A DNA stretch of 64,000 nt from an uncultured Lachnospiraceae bacterium. Lineage in GTDB: Bacteria; Bacillota; Clostridia; Lachnospirales; Lachnospiraceae. The notes below the pieces were generated by a model. It was not told where the DNA came from. It saw only the letters and a list, made by a program, of their open reading frames with translations, and did no database searches. The stretch covers positions 62,001 to 126,000 of the forward strand of contig CAMUYQ010000002.1 in NCBI GenBank assembly GCA_947165025.1. Direction: 5' to 3'. Positions within the stretch are counted from its first letter, which is position 1; each line of letters begins with the position of its first letter. Below, one piece after another: positions 1 through 7,783 of the stretch. Made by a program: the position numbers and the translations under genes.

Positions 1-378
1 AGACATTCCGGCACAAGTGTCACGGCGACGGGATCCGGACTTGGAACCGACATAGCCAATTATGCGCTCCAGTTTGTGGGCTGTCCTTACGTTGCGGGAG
101 GAACATCTCTTTCAAACGGCTGTGACTGTTCGGGATTCACGCAGGGTGTGTTCTCGCATTTCGGGATAAAGATACCGAGAAGTTCATATGCTCAGTCGGC
201 TGATGGTACCGAAGTATCGTATGACGAGGCAAAGGCCGGAGATATCATCTACTACGGCGGACACGTCGGGATATACATCGGTAACAACCAGATAGTCCAT
301 GCGAGCACAGCCGCAACCGGTATTAAGATAAGCAGTGCATTTTACAGATCGATCATAACGGTCAGAAGATATTATTAG
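1..378 (+). CDS. NlpC/P60 cell-wall endopeptidase, C-terminal part (5' end outside window)
   Basis: The reading frame is open from base 1, so only the last 125 residues are seen. They form an NlpC/P60 domain: the nucleophile Cys is in DCSGFT, the general-base His in GGHVGIYIG and the third polar position is the His of IVHAS. This family cleaves gamma-D-Glu to diamino-acid or related peptide links in peptidoglycan outside the membrane. A Gly/Ser/Thr-rich linker precedes the domain, which suggests an exported protein with other domains upstream. A GTG at 76 could start translation, but the open frame upstream and the linker make a cut longer protein the better reading. Its exact wall substrate cannot be told from this fragment. 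Confidence 0.85.
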   Translation, partial: RHSGTSVTATGSGLGTDIANYALQFVGCPYVAGGTSLSNGCDCSGFTQGVFSHFGIKIPRSSYAQSADGTEVSYDEAKAGDIIYYGGHVGIYIGNNQIVHASTAATGIKISSAFYRSIITVRRYY

Positions 379-396
379 AAACAAAGGATGAAAAAG

Positions 397-1302
397 ATGA
401 GCTTACCGGCATTAAAGGTAAACGGATTAAAACTTACGGATGAGACAGGCAGGATCGTGCAGCTTCGGGGCATCAGCACTCTCGGATTGCGCTACCCGCA
501 GTATATAACAAAGGAATCGTTTGAAACTTTCAGGGATGAATGGGGCGCAGATACGATGAGGCTTGCGCTTTATACAGACGAGCCGGGCGGATACTGTACC
601 GACGGGGATAAAGAGGAGCTTAAGAAGCTGGTTATAAAGGGTGTCGAGGTCGCAACCGAACTTGACATGTACGTTATAGTCGACTGGCACATTCTTTATG
701 ACAAGGATCCCATGCTTTACAAAGCTGAGGCGATCAGGTTCTTTGATGAGATGGCGGAAAGATTTGCCGGTAATACGAACGTGATCTGGGAGATATGCAA
801 TGAACCTCAGGAATCACCGTTTGCAACCGTTATAAAGCCGTATGCCGAAGAGGTTATTCCCGTCATCAGAAAGTACAGTAAGGATTCACTGATCATAGTC
901 GGTACCAATAAATGGTCTCAGGAAGTTGATGATGTTATAGGTCAGCAGCTCAGTGACGGCAATGTAATGTATGCGCTTCATTTCTATGCGGCTTCCCACA
1001 AAGACGAGCTCATGGAAAGAGCTAAGAAAGCGATCGCAGGAGGGGTGCCGATCTTCATAAGCGAATGCAACATCTGCGATGCGTCCGGAAACGGGGAGAT
1101 AGACAGGCAGTCCGGAGACAAATGGATAAGCTTTGCGGATGAGAATGACATCTCGTACATCGTATGGAACTTAAGCAACAAAGAAGAAAGCTCTTCAATA
1201 ATCAGAAGTGATGTTACGACACTTGATCACTGGAAAGATGAAGAGTATTCCGAAACCGCTCTGTGGTTTAAGAAAAAGATGTCCTCAAGGAAAGATAAAT
1301 GA
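397..1302 (+). CDS. Glycoside hydrolase family 5 endoglucanase-like enzyme, cytoplasmic
   Basis: The product is about 301 aa and looks like a single GH5 TIM barrel of the bacterial cellulase type. Visible landmarks are QLRGIS near the N terminus, VDWHIL, the acid/base Glu in WEICNEPQ and the nucleophile Glu in IFISECN, followed by YIVWNLSN. There is no signal peptide and no carbohydrate-binding module, so it probably cleaves imported beta-glucan or mannan oligosaccharides inside the cell. I prefer the ATG at 397: AAAGG at 383-387 is 9 nt away, whereas it touches the in-frame ATG at 388. The stop overlaps the next gene (ATGA), so the two are translationally coupled. The substrate is not resolved. 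Confidence 0.85.
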   Translation: MSLPALKVNGLKLTDETGRIVQLRGISTLGLRYPQYITKESFETFRDEWGADTMRLALYTDEPGGYCTDGDKEELKKLVIKGVEVATELDMYVIVDWHILYDKDPMLYKAEAIRFFDEMAERFAGNTNVIWEICNEPQESPFATVIKPYAEEVIPVIRKYSKDSLIIVGTNKWSQEVDDVIGQQLSDGNVMYALHFYAASHKDELMERAKKAIAGGVPIFISECNICDASGNGEIDRQSGDKWISFADENDISYIVWNLSNKEESSSIIRSDVTTLDHWKDEEYSETALWFKKKMSSRKDK

Positions 1303-2009
1303 AAAAGACGATAATTGTCATGCCCGTTGCAAATGAAGAAGCAACAATGGGAAAAGTAATAGATGAGATACTCGCACTCCCTTATGACAATCTGTATCTG
1401 TATCCGGTCATAGATTCCTACTCAAAGGATTCGACCGAAGAGATCATCAGGAGTTATGAATCCGGCGGAAGAGTAAAGTGCATCTTCTACAAAGAATCAA
1501 GAGGAGTTATCTCGTGCTATCTCGAAGGATACAGGCAGGCTCTTAAAGACGGTGCCGAGTGCGTTCTTGAGATGGACGGGGGAGGCAGCCACCAGCCGTC
1601 GGAAATACCGCAGTTCATCGAGAAGCTTGAAGAAGGTTATGACTGTGTGTGGGGTTCGAGATTCACAAAGGGCGGAGAGATGAGTCACCAGCCTTTGTAC
1701 AGAAGGATTTTAAGCTCGGGCGGAACGATCCTCGCAAATCTTGTTCTCGGAACTAAGCTTAAAGATATGACGAGCGGCTTTGAAGGTTTTCAGGCTCATG
1801 TCCTTGAATCGATGAATCTTGATTCATTCCTGTCGACCGGTCATATGTACCAGACGGAGATGAGATTCTATTGCAGAAAGCTTAACTGTGTGGAAGTGCC
1901 GATCCATTATATCGGCGGTGATTCGTCACTGAAGTTCAAGTCGGTAACGGAAGCACTGAAGATACTGTTCAAACTGAAAAAACACGAACCATTGATATGG
2001 AAAAAATAA
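1299..2009 (+). CDS. GT2 family glycosyltransferase (DPM1/undecaprenyl-phosphate type)
   Basis: This 236-aa protein has a GT-A fold signature: MPVANEEATM at the start, IDSYSKDST in the nucleotide-sugar region, a DXD-like EMDGGGSHQPSE, GSRFTKGG, and MTSGFEGFQA typical of dolichol/undecaprenyl-phosphate sugar transferases. No C-terminal membrane helices are present, so the enzyme is soluble or peripheral. Enzymes of this kind move a sugar from a nucleotide donor to a lipid phosphate or glycan. The start overlaps the GH5 stop by 4 nt, an unusual pairing of a hydrolase with a transferase. A hairpin terminator follows directly. The donor and acceptor are unknown. Confidence 0.85.
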   Translation: MKKTIIVMPVANEEATMGKVIDEILALPYDNLYLYPVIDSYSKDSTEEIIRSYESGGRVKCIFYKESRGVISCYLEGYRQALKDGAECVLEMDGGGSHQPSEIPQFIEKLEEGYDCVWGSRFTKGGEMSHQPLYRRILSSGGTILANLVLGTKLKDMTSGFEGFQAHVLESMNLDSFLSTGHMYQTEMRFYCRKLNCVEVPIHYIGGDSSLKFKSVTEALKILFKLKKHEPLIWKK

Positions 2010-2034
2010 AAAGTGTGGCTTGCCACACTTTTTT
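2010..2034. terminator. Bidirectional rho-independent terminator
   Basis: GTGTGG (2013-2018) pairs with CCACAC (2023-2028) around a CTTG tetraloop. The stem is flanked by A-rich sequence on the left and TTTTT on the right, so it can end the GH5-GT2 transcript on the plus strand and the small membrane-protein gene on the minus strand. Confidence 0.8.
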
Positions 2035-2158
2035 AATCTTCTTCATCAAGCTCGGAACCGGCAACACCGGAAATGACGCTTGTCACTGCGGATATCACTA
2101 CCGCCACTATGATCACCAGCAGAACTATGCCGGCAAATATCACCATTCCTGAATCCAT
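2033..2158 (-). CDS. Small single-pass membrane protein, 41 aa
   Basis: I translated this by hand on the minus strand. The ATG at 2158 is preceded by GGAG at a good distance, and the frame stops at 2033. After MDSGM comes one hydrophobic segment of about 25 residues rich in Val, Ile and Ala (VIFAGIVLLVIIVAVVISAV), then a Ser/Gly stretch and an acidic tail ending ELDEED. This fits a small bitopic membrane protein with its acidic end in the cytosol or outside. It lies alone between two convergent or unrelated genes and uses the shared terminator. I do not recognise a family; the ribosome site and membrane segment are the only evidence. Confidence 0.5.
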   Translation of the reverse strand: MDSGMVIFAGIVLLVIIVAVVISAVTSVISGVAGSELDEED

Positions 2159-2250
2159 AATAAACGCTCCGTTTCCGTCAGAGAACTGACTCTTCCCATA
2201 TACTAGCAGGAATCCCGTGATTTGTCAAAATCATGTGATGCCGGCTGCCG

Positions 2251-3120
2251 TTACTTTTCGGAGTACATCATGTTCAGGTTCCTGAACTGTGTCGGTGTGC
2301 AGTTTCTGACGATCTTGAACATCCTCATGAATGCTGAGATGCTGTTGAAACCGCTCCTTATCGCAACTTCGGTAACGTTGATGTCGGGGTCGAGAAGCAG
2401 CCTTTCGGAGTATGCGATCCTTCTTGTGTTCAGGTATTTGTAGAACGGCATTCCTGCAAATTCCTTGAACAGACGGCTGAAATGATACTTGGAAAATCCT
2501 GCCATGTCGGCAACTTCTTCGAGAGTAAGATCCTCGGTGCAGTGCTGGTTTAGATAGTTGCAGATCGACATGAACTTCTCCGTATATTCCTGCTGCTTTG
2601 TCGGTTTGATACCGGCAAACCTGTCCGGACTGGCGGTATATGAACGACCTGCAAGAACGAGCATCTTTAAAAACTTTTGGACTATGGAGAAGTTCCTGAG
2701 CGGAAGGTTTCCGAAGTACTCGTCAAATATTTCTTTCATGAGAGTAACGCAGGCATCGTGTATCTGAGGAAATTCTTCGGGAGATATGACGACGGCAGGC
2801 TGCATGATCGAAAAGATCGAATCGTATTCGTCAAACGACTGGATCATCGACAGATCAACCTGGAAGATGAGTCTCCTGCCTTGATGGGCATACAGGTGAT
2901 GAAGTACACCGGGGCATATGATTATGATGTCTTTTTCACGCAGTTTGAAAGGGATATCGTTACAGTCCATCGTGTATTCACCTTCGAGGGGCATAACGAT
3001 CTCCACAGCCGGATGCCAGTGATTCGGATATTCTTCATAGTCGGTGTTGTTATAGAGGAGAAGGGTCGAATTGTACTCGTAACTGACCGTTTCCTTAACA
3101 CCGTCAAGGATCTTTATCAT
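2251..3120 (-). CDS. AraC family transcriptional regulator with cupin sensor
   Basis: The 289-aa protein has an N-terminal cupin-type effector domain (residues ~20-110, with NHWHPAVEI and CPGVLHHLYAH) and a C-terminal AraC/XylS double helix-turn-helix (~190-289, with LTLEEVADMAGFSKYHFSRL and VTEVAIRSGFNSISAFMRMF). Such proteins bind sugars through the cupin and activate adjacent catabolic genes. It is divergent from the sugar ABC transporter, GH43 and xylulokinase genes, which makes it their likely activator. GAGGAT precedes the ATG on the minus strand. An 11-bp inverted repeat at 3143-3189, just upstream of its own start, is a candidate operator. Confidence 0.9.
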   Translation of the reverse strand: MIKILDGVKETVSYEYNSTLLLYNNTDYEEYPNHWHPAVEIVMPLEGEYTMDCNDIPFKLREKDIIIICPGVLHHLYAHQGRRLIFQVDLSMIQSFDEYDSIFSIMQPAVVISPEEFPQIHDACVTLMKEIFDEYFGNLPLRNFSIVQKFLKMLVLAGRSYTASPDRFAGIKPTKQQEYTEKFMSICNYLNQHCTEDLTLEEVADMAGFSKYHFSRLFKEFAGMPFYKYLNTRRIAYSERLLLDPDINVTEVAIRSGFNSISAFMRMFKIVRNCTPTQFRNLNMMYSEK

Positions 3121-3142
3121 TTCTTGCTAAATCCTCACGCTG

Positions 3143-3189
3143 TTTGTTGCAAATTTAACAAATAATACATTACTAATTTTTGCAACAAA
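3143..3189. promoter_or_regulatory. Candidate AraC-regulator operator (11-bp inverted repeat)
   Basis: TTTGTTGCAAA (3143-3153) is repeated as its exact reverse complement TTTGCAACAAA (3179-3189), centre to centre 36 bp. It lies 22 bp upstream of the AraC gene start, in the divergent control region. Paired sites like this suit an AraC-type regulator, but binding is inference. Confidence 0.45.
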
Positions 3190-3264
3190 AATCATACAAT
3201 AAAAGTCCTGAAAAGAAAAGAATCAAATGATTTTATGGCAAAATGCACAAAAACAGGAGAGATA

Positions 3265-3288
3265 TTAAGTTGATTATAAACAACTTAA
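3265..3288. promoter_or_regulatory. Perfect inverted repeat in the divergent control region
   Basis: TTAAGTTG and CAACTTAA flank an 8-nt AT spacer; the repeat is immediately followed by the palindrome AAACGTTT (3287-3294), which resembles the CG-centred core of LacI/CcpA operators. It lies about 140 bp upstream of the binding-protein gene. The rest of 3121-3426 is AT-rich with no gene that I can support. Confidence 0.35.
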
Positions 3289-3328
3289 ACGTTTTCGTAA
3301 ATCAGAGGCTACCCCTGAATAGCAATTT

Positions 3329-3356
3329 TTGATACTCAAAAAGCAAGAATTATGTA
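3329..3356 (+). promoter_or_regulatory. Possible promoter of the sugar ABC transporter locus
   Basis: TTGATA (3329-3334), a 16-nt spacer and TATGTA (3351-3356) stand about 70 nt upstream of the lipoprotein start. The match is moderate, as would suit an activator-dependent promoter. Confidence 0.3.
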
Positions 3357-3426
3357 GTTAAAGTTGGGCCACAGAAGTAGAGTAAAGTTACCGTTTTTTA
3401 TCTACATCTTTAAAGGAGGAAAAATA

Positions 3427-4824
3427 ATGAAGATGAAAAAGTTTTTGGCAGTTTGTCTTTCTGCAGCAATGACTATGAGCCTTCTTTCGGCTTGTGGCGG
3501 CGCAGCAGCACCTGCTCCCGCAGCAGACGCAGCAGCACCTGCAGCAACAGAGGAAGCAGCACCCGCAGCTGATGAAGCAGCACCCGCAGCTGACGAGGCA
3601 TCAGGAGAAGTTCAGGAGATCAAGTTCATGATCTGGGACGACCTTGAGGCATCAGAAGACCTTATCACAAAGGGTTACAAAGAGTCTGTTGACAGATTCA
3701 ACAAGGATTTCGAAGGCAAGTATCATTGCACACCTATCACAACAAACCTTGAAGAGTATTATGACAAGCTCAATGCTCTCGTAGCAGCAGGCGATACACC
3801 CGATGTATTCATCGCATCTCCCGGCGCAAACCTTAACGATTACGCTACATCAGGAGAAGCTGCAAAGCTTGATGAGTATCTTGAAGCTGACGGATGGAAG
3901 CAGACATTCACAAGTGACGCTGTATTCGCAGGCGGCACATACGGTGATGACGGTGCTTTCGGCCCCGGTATCTATGCTATACCTCTTAACATCGCAGCAG
4001 CATGCGTATTCTACAACACAGAGATGTTCGAAGATGCAGGCGCAGCAGTTCCGAAGACTTTCTCAGAACTTCTTGATGCTTGCCAGAAGCTTCAGGACAA
4101 GGGTTACACACCTATCACGATCTCAGCAGGAACAGCTTGGTGTCTGTCAATGGTAGCAGGTTACCTTTGCGACAGAAACGGACTTAACCTCCAGGATATC
4201 AAGGATCACAAGACAGACTGGAAGGATGAGAAGGTTATCCAGGCAGGTAAGCAGATCCAGGAGCTTTCAAAGTATTTCCAGAAGACAGCAGCCGGTGATG
4301 ACAACGATGTTGCTACAGCAGCATTCTACAACGGCGAAGCTGCAATCCTTATCCAGGGTTCATGGGCTATCGGTCAGATCAACGGTTCATGTGCAGAAGG
4401 ATTCGCTGACAAGGTTGGCGTATTCGCATTCCCTGCAGTTGACGGTTCATCAGCAGATCCCAACAGAGTTATCGCTAAGTCAGACTCACTCTGCATGAGC
4501 GCTAAGACAGAGCATCCCGAAGCAGCTATCCAGCTCATCAAGTACTTCGTAGATGACACAGCAAGTAAGTACACAGCAGAAGTCGGTGGTAAGATCCCTG
4601 TAACAAACGTTCAGTATGACGAGAAGGTTGCTCCTCCCGAGCTTAAGTATGTTATGGACGTATTCAAGAATGCATCCGCAACATTCGGTTTCTACAACGA
4701 GTCACTTGCTGACACAGAGGCAGGTTCAACATTTGATAACTGCTTCGTAGAGATCTTCAAGGGAACGGATCCTGCAACAGCTCTCGATCCGATCCAGCAG
4801 TACTATGAGGAGAACGTTTGGTAA
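3427..4824 (+). CDS. ABC transporter sugar-binding lipoprotein (CUT1 family)
   Basis: The start at 3427 is chosen because AGGAGG lies 7 nt upstream and the next residues form a lipoprotein signal peptide: MKMKKF, a hydrophobic core and the lipobox LLSAC with Cys23. An Ala/Pro/Glu/Asp repeat linker (about residues 25-60) follows, then a family 1 extracellular solute-binding domain up to residue 465. The lipid-anchored protein would catch oligosaccharides outside the membrane for the two permeases encoded downstream. Codon choice is highly biased, which suggests strong expression. The adjoining GH43 and xylulokinase genes point to xylo- or arabino-oligosaccharides, which is inference. Confidence 0.92.
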   Translation: MKMKKFLAVCLSAAMTMSLLSACGGAAAPAPAADAAAPAATEEAAPAADEAAPAADEASGEVQEIKFMIWDDLEASEDLITKGYKESVDRFNKDFEGKYHCTPITTNLEEYYDKLNALVAAGDTPDVFIASPGANLNDYATSGEAAKLDEYLEADGWKQTFTSDAVFAGGTYGDDGAFGPGIYAIPLNIAAACVFYNTEMFEDAGAAVPKTFSELLDACQKLQDKGYTPITISAGTAWCLSMVAGYLCDRNGLNLQDIKDHKTDWKDEKVIQAGKQIQELSKYFQKTAAGDDNDVATAAFYNGEAAILIQGSWAIGQINGSCAEGFADKVGVFAFPAVDGSSADPNRVIAKSDSLCMSAKTEHPEAAIQLIKYFVDDTASKYTAEVGGKIPVTNVQYDEKVAPPELKYVMDVFKNASATFGFYNESLADTEAGSTFDNCFVEIFKGTDPATALDPIQQYYEENVW

Positions 4825-4865
4825 ACATCGGAATCTTTCGATAAATCAACGTTTGTACAATCGGC

Positions 4866-4928
4866 CAGCACCCGCTTTTTGGGTGCTGACCTTTGTATAA
4901 AGGATCTGCAAAGGTATTTTATACAAAG
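4866..4928 (+). other. Two intercistronic hairpins between binding protein and permease
   Basis: CAGCACCC (4866-4873) pairs with GGGTGCTG (4881-4888) over a 7-nt loop. It is followed by a second perfect inverted repeat, CTTTGTATAAA (4891-4901) with TTTATACAAAG (4918-4928). There is no T-tract after the first hairpin, so it is more likely an mRNA 3' stabiliser or partial attenuator that keeps binding-protein mRNA in excess over permease mRNA. Confidence 0.5.
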
Positions 4929-4968
4929 GGTTTTGTATGTAACTAATATCTGTTCAGGGAGGTTATTT

Positions 4969-5886
4969 ATGGACAAGTTAATGAGAAACAAAAAGGCGAT
5001 ACTGCTGTTTATCGCGCCGGCGCTCATTCTGTTTACCGCCGTTTTGTTCGTACCGGTATGCAAGGCGATCTATTATTCGTTCTGTAATTACAAGCTGCCG
5101 GGAACAGCCAAGTTCCTTGGTCTTGACAACATGTTCAAGAATTACAAACAGCTTCTGCTCAAGGATCAGACGATGAGAATGGCATTCAGGAACTCGATGT
5201 TCTTCATGATCTTCTCGATCGTGACTCAGCTCGTGTTCGGACTGTTTCTTGCGGCACTTCTTACGAACATCAAAAAGGGCAGGAACTTTTTCAAGAATAT
5301 ATATTATCTTCCCTGTGTTCTTTCGTCGGCAGCACTCGGTCTTCTGTGGATGTTCGTGTTCACTCCGAGACTCGGTATCAACAATATGCTCGCTTCGTTC
5401 GGTAAATGGGGCGGCGACTGTACGCTCGGACCGCAGTGGCTGTTCAATACCGAAGGATATATCATCCTGCCGATATGGGTAGTGTCTTTCGTGGCACTGT
5501 GGCAGTACGTCGGTCAGTCGATGATGCTCTACATGGCACAGATCTCAGGGATCAGTTCCGATGTGTATGAGGCTTCATACATAGACGGCTGTAACAAGAG
5601 ACAGGCATTTTTCCATATAACACTTCCGCTTATCAAACCGATGGTCGCAACGGCTATGTCGCTCAATGCGATCGGATCGCTGAAGTTCTTCGATCTTATA
5701 TATAACATGATACCTGAAGGATTCTTAAGTCATAAGGCCGACGTTATCGCAACCCATCTTTATACTTCCGCGTTCAAGTTCAGAAAGCTCGGATACGGTT
5801 CTGCGATCGGTGTTATCCTTCTGATCCTCTGCCTGATCATGACGGTACTCATCAACAAGTTCGTCAAGACAGAGAACTACGAGTAA
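4969..5886 (+). CDS. Sugar ABC transporter permease (MalF/UgpA type)
   Basis: The start at 4969 has GGGAGG 6 nt upstream; an upstream in-frame ATG at 4879 lies in the hairpin region and lacks a ribosome site. The 305-aa product has six predicted membrane helices and the cytoplasmic EAA loop EASYIDGCNKRQAFFHITLP, which docks on the transport ATPase. It forms the translocation channel with the next gene product. No ATPase gene is in the operon, so the system probably uses a shared MsmX/UgpC-type ATPase encoded elsewhere, as is common for CUT1 systems in Firmicutes. It is followed after 13 nt by the second permease. Confidence 0.9.
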   Translation: MDKLMRNKKAILLFIAPALILFTAVLFVPVCKAIYYSFCNYKLPGTAKFLGLDNMFKNYKQLLLKDQTMRMAFRNSMFFMIFSIVTQLVFGLFLAALLTNIKKGRNFFKNIYYLPCVLSSAALGLLWMFVFTPRLGINNMLASFGKWGGDCTLGPQWLFNTEGYIILPIWVVSFVALWQYVGQSMMLYMAQISGISSDVYEASYIDGCNKRQAFFHITLPLIKPMVATAMSLNAIGSLKFFDLIYNMIPEGFLSHKADVIATHLYTSAFKFRKLGYGSAIGVILLILCLIMTVLINKFVKTENYE

Positions 5887-5899
5887 GGAGGGTTGGAAG

Positions 5900-6757
5900 A
5901 TGGCATCCGTAATGACAATAAGTAAAGAAAAAAGACAGGCCAAGGCCGTATCGACCGTAATATATATATTCCTTATACTTCTTGCGGTCATTTACATAGT
6001 CCCTCTTCTGTGGGTACTCATAACATCTCTCAAGGATGACAGCACGCTGATGCTCTCGCCGTGGGCAATGCCTGCACAGATCGAATGGGGCAACTACGAA
6101 TTTGCATGGACGAAGGGACATCTCGGAACTGCGATGCTCAACTCGCTTATCGTATGTTCGGTAACACTTGTCGTTTCAATGTTCTTCGGAGCGATGGCTG
6201 CATTCGCTATAGCAAAGCTTCGCTGGAAACTGTCAAAGCTGACAATGTATTATTTCCTGATCGGTATGATGATCCCGATCCATACGATACTCATCCCGCT
6301 TTTTGTTCAGTTTTCGGGCTGGGGAATGAGTAATACGCTGATCGGTATCATTATCCCGTACATAACGTTCTCCCTTCCGATCACTATATACATAATGGTA
6401 GGGTTCTTTGAAGGAATACCGAACGAACTGTTTGAGGCGGCATGTATTGACGGATGTTCCGTGTATAAGATGTTCGGAACCGTTGCCATTCCTCTTGCCA
6501 AGACTGGATTCATGGTAACGGGGCTTATGTCATTCGTATCAAACTGGAACGAACTGCTCCTGGCGATGGTATTCATATCGGATGAAACAAAGAAGACACT
6601 TCCCGTATCACTTACAAAGTTTGTCGGTCCTTATCATACGAACTACTGTCAGATGTTTGCCGCGATCATGATCGCGATCGTTCCTACGATCATCGCGTAT
6701 GTCGCATTTGCAAACCAGATCGTAGAAGGACTTACCGCAGGTGCGGTTAAAGGCTAG
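5900..6757 (+). CDS. Sugar ABC transporter permease (MalG/AraQ type)
   Basis: This 285-aa inner-membrane protein has about six hydrophobic helices (first at residues ~17-38) and an EAA loop, EAACIDGCSVYKMFGTVAIP, typical of the second CUT1 permease. AAGGAGG stands 8 nt before the ATG. It pairs with the upstream MalF-type subunit to import the sugar delivered by the lipoprotein. The C terminus, NQIVEGLTAGAVKG, is the usual ending of AraQ/MalG-type permeases. It is 18 nt upstream of the GH43 gene, so uptake and hydrolysis are co-expressed. Confidence 0.9.
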   Translation: MASVMTISKEKRQAKAVSTVIYIFLILLAVIYIVPLLWVLITSLKDDSTLMLSPWAMPAQIEWGNYEFAWTKGHLGTAMLNSLIVCSVTLVVSMFFGAMAAFAIAKLRWKLSKLTMYYFLIGMMIPIHTILIPLFVQFSGWGMSNTLIGIIIPYITFSLPITIYIMVGFFEGIPNELFEAACIDGCSVYKMFGTVAIPLAKTGFMVTGLMSFVSNWNELLLAMVFISDETKKTLPVSLTKFVGPYHTNYCQMFAAIMIAIVPTIIAYVAFANQIVEGLTAGAVKG

Positions 6758-6775
6758 GCAGCAAGGAGAACCACA

Positions 6776-7756
6776 ATGAGCGAACAAAGAAAACCACTTG
6801 TGCGCCATATGTTCACGGCAGACCCGTCGGCGCATGTGTTCAATGACAAACTGTATATATATCCCTCACATGATATCCCTCACGACGGTGAGGACAATGA
6901 CAACGGTGACGAGTATCAGATGAGAGATTACCATGTTCTGTCAATGGACAGTCTCGAGGCAGAGTGTGTTGATAACGGACTCGCACTTTCGGAAGATGAT
7001 GTTCCGTGGGTAAGCAGCCAGATGTGGGCACCGGATGCCGCATATGTCGGTGGGAAATACTACCTGTTCTTTCCTGCCAGGGACAAGGATGAGATATTCA
7101 GACTTGGGGTTGCATCATCGGACAGCCCGACAGGACCGTTTGTTCCGGAAAGCAACTATATAGAAGGAAGTTACAGTATCGATCCGGCAGTGCTTGTTGA
7201 TGATGACGGAAAAGTCATAGTGTACTACGGGGGACTGTGGGGAGGACAGCTCGAGAAATGGCAGACAGGAAAGTTTGATCCTGATGCGCCGTTCTCACCG
7301 GAGCCCAATCCGGAAGCTCCTGCGCTCGGACCGATGTGTGCCGTCATGAATGAGGATATGAAGTCATTTGCGACAAAGCCGGTCATGCTGAAGATCCTCG
7401 ATGAGAACGGAGAGCCTCTCAAGGCAAAGGATGAGGACAGAAGATATTTCGAAGGACCGTGGATGCACAAATACAACGGGAAATATTACCTGTCATATTC
7501 AACGGGTACCACGCACTATATCGTATATGCAACAAGTGATTCTCCGATGGGCCCGTTCACATACCGCGGAAGGATAATGGAACCGGTTATCGGGTGGACA
7601 ACACATCACTCGATAGTCGAGTATCACGGAAAATGGTACATCTTCTATCACGACTGCGAAATGTCGGACGGCATCAATCACAGAAGAAGTGTAAAATACA
7701 CGGAATTGAAGTATAATGATGACGGTACGATCATAACGATCGATCCGTACAAATAG
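6776..7756 (+). CDS. Glycoside hydrolase family 43 (beta-xylosidase/arabinofuranosidase type)
   Basis: The 326-aa protein is a single five-bladed beta-propeller of the GH43 kind without a signal peptide. The expected three carboxylates are visible: base Asp16 in FTADPSAH, pKa-modulating Asp136 in SIDPAVL and acid Glu226 in YFEGPWMHK. It should release xylose or arabinose from short imported oligosaccharides in the cytosol. The gene sits between the permeases and xylulokinase, so its product would feed the pentose route. The exact linkage specificity cannot be read from sequence alone. Confidence 0.88.
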   Translation: MSEQRKPLVRHMFTADPSAHVFNDKLYIYPSHDIPHDGEDNDNGDEYQMRDYHVLSMDSLEAECVDNGLALSEDDVPWVSSQMWAPDAAYVGGKYYLFFPARDKDEIFRLGVASSDSPTGPFVPESNYIEGSYSIDPAVLVDDDGKVIVYYGGLWGGQLEKWQTGKFDPDAPFSPEPNPEAPALGPMCAVMNEDMKSFATKPVMLKILDENGEPLKAKDEDRRYFEGPWMHKYNGKYYLSYSTGTTHYIVYATSDSPMGPFTYRGRIMEPVIGWTTHHSIVEYHGKWYIFYHDCEMSDGINHRRSVKYTELKYNDDGTIITIDPYK

Positions 7757-7783
7757 TTTTTTGGAAAAGGACAGGAGGGTAAT

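Noticed and set aside
4879-4968. Longer N terminus for the first permease
   Set aside because: The added 30 residues come from the hairpin region, lack a ribosome site and precede the normal MDKLMRNKKAILLF start.
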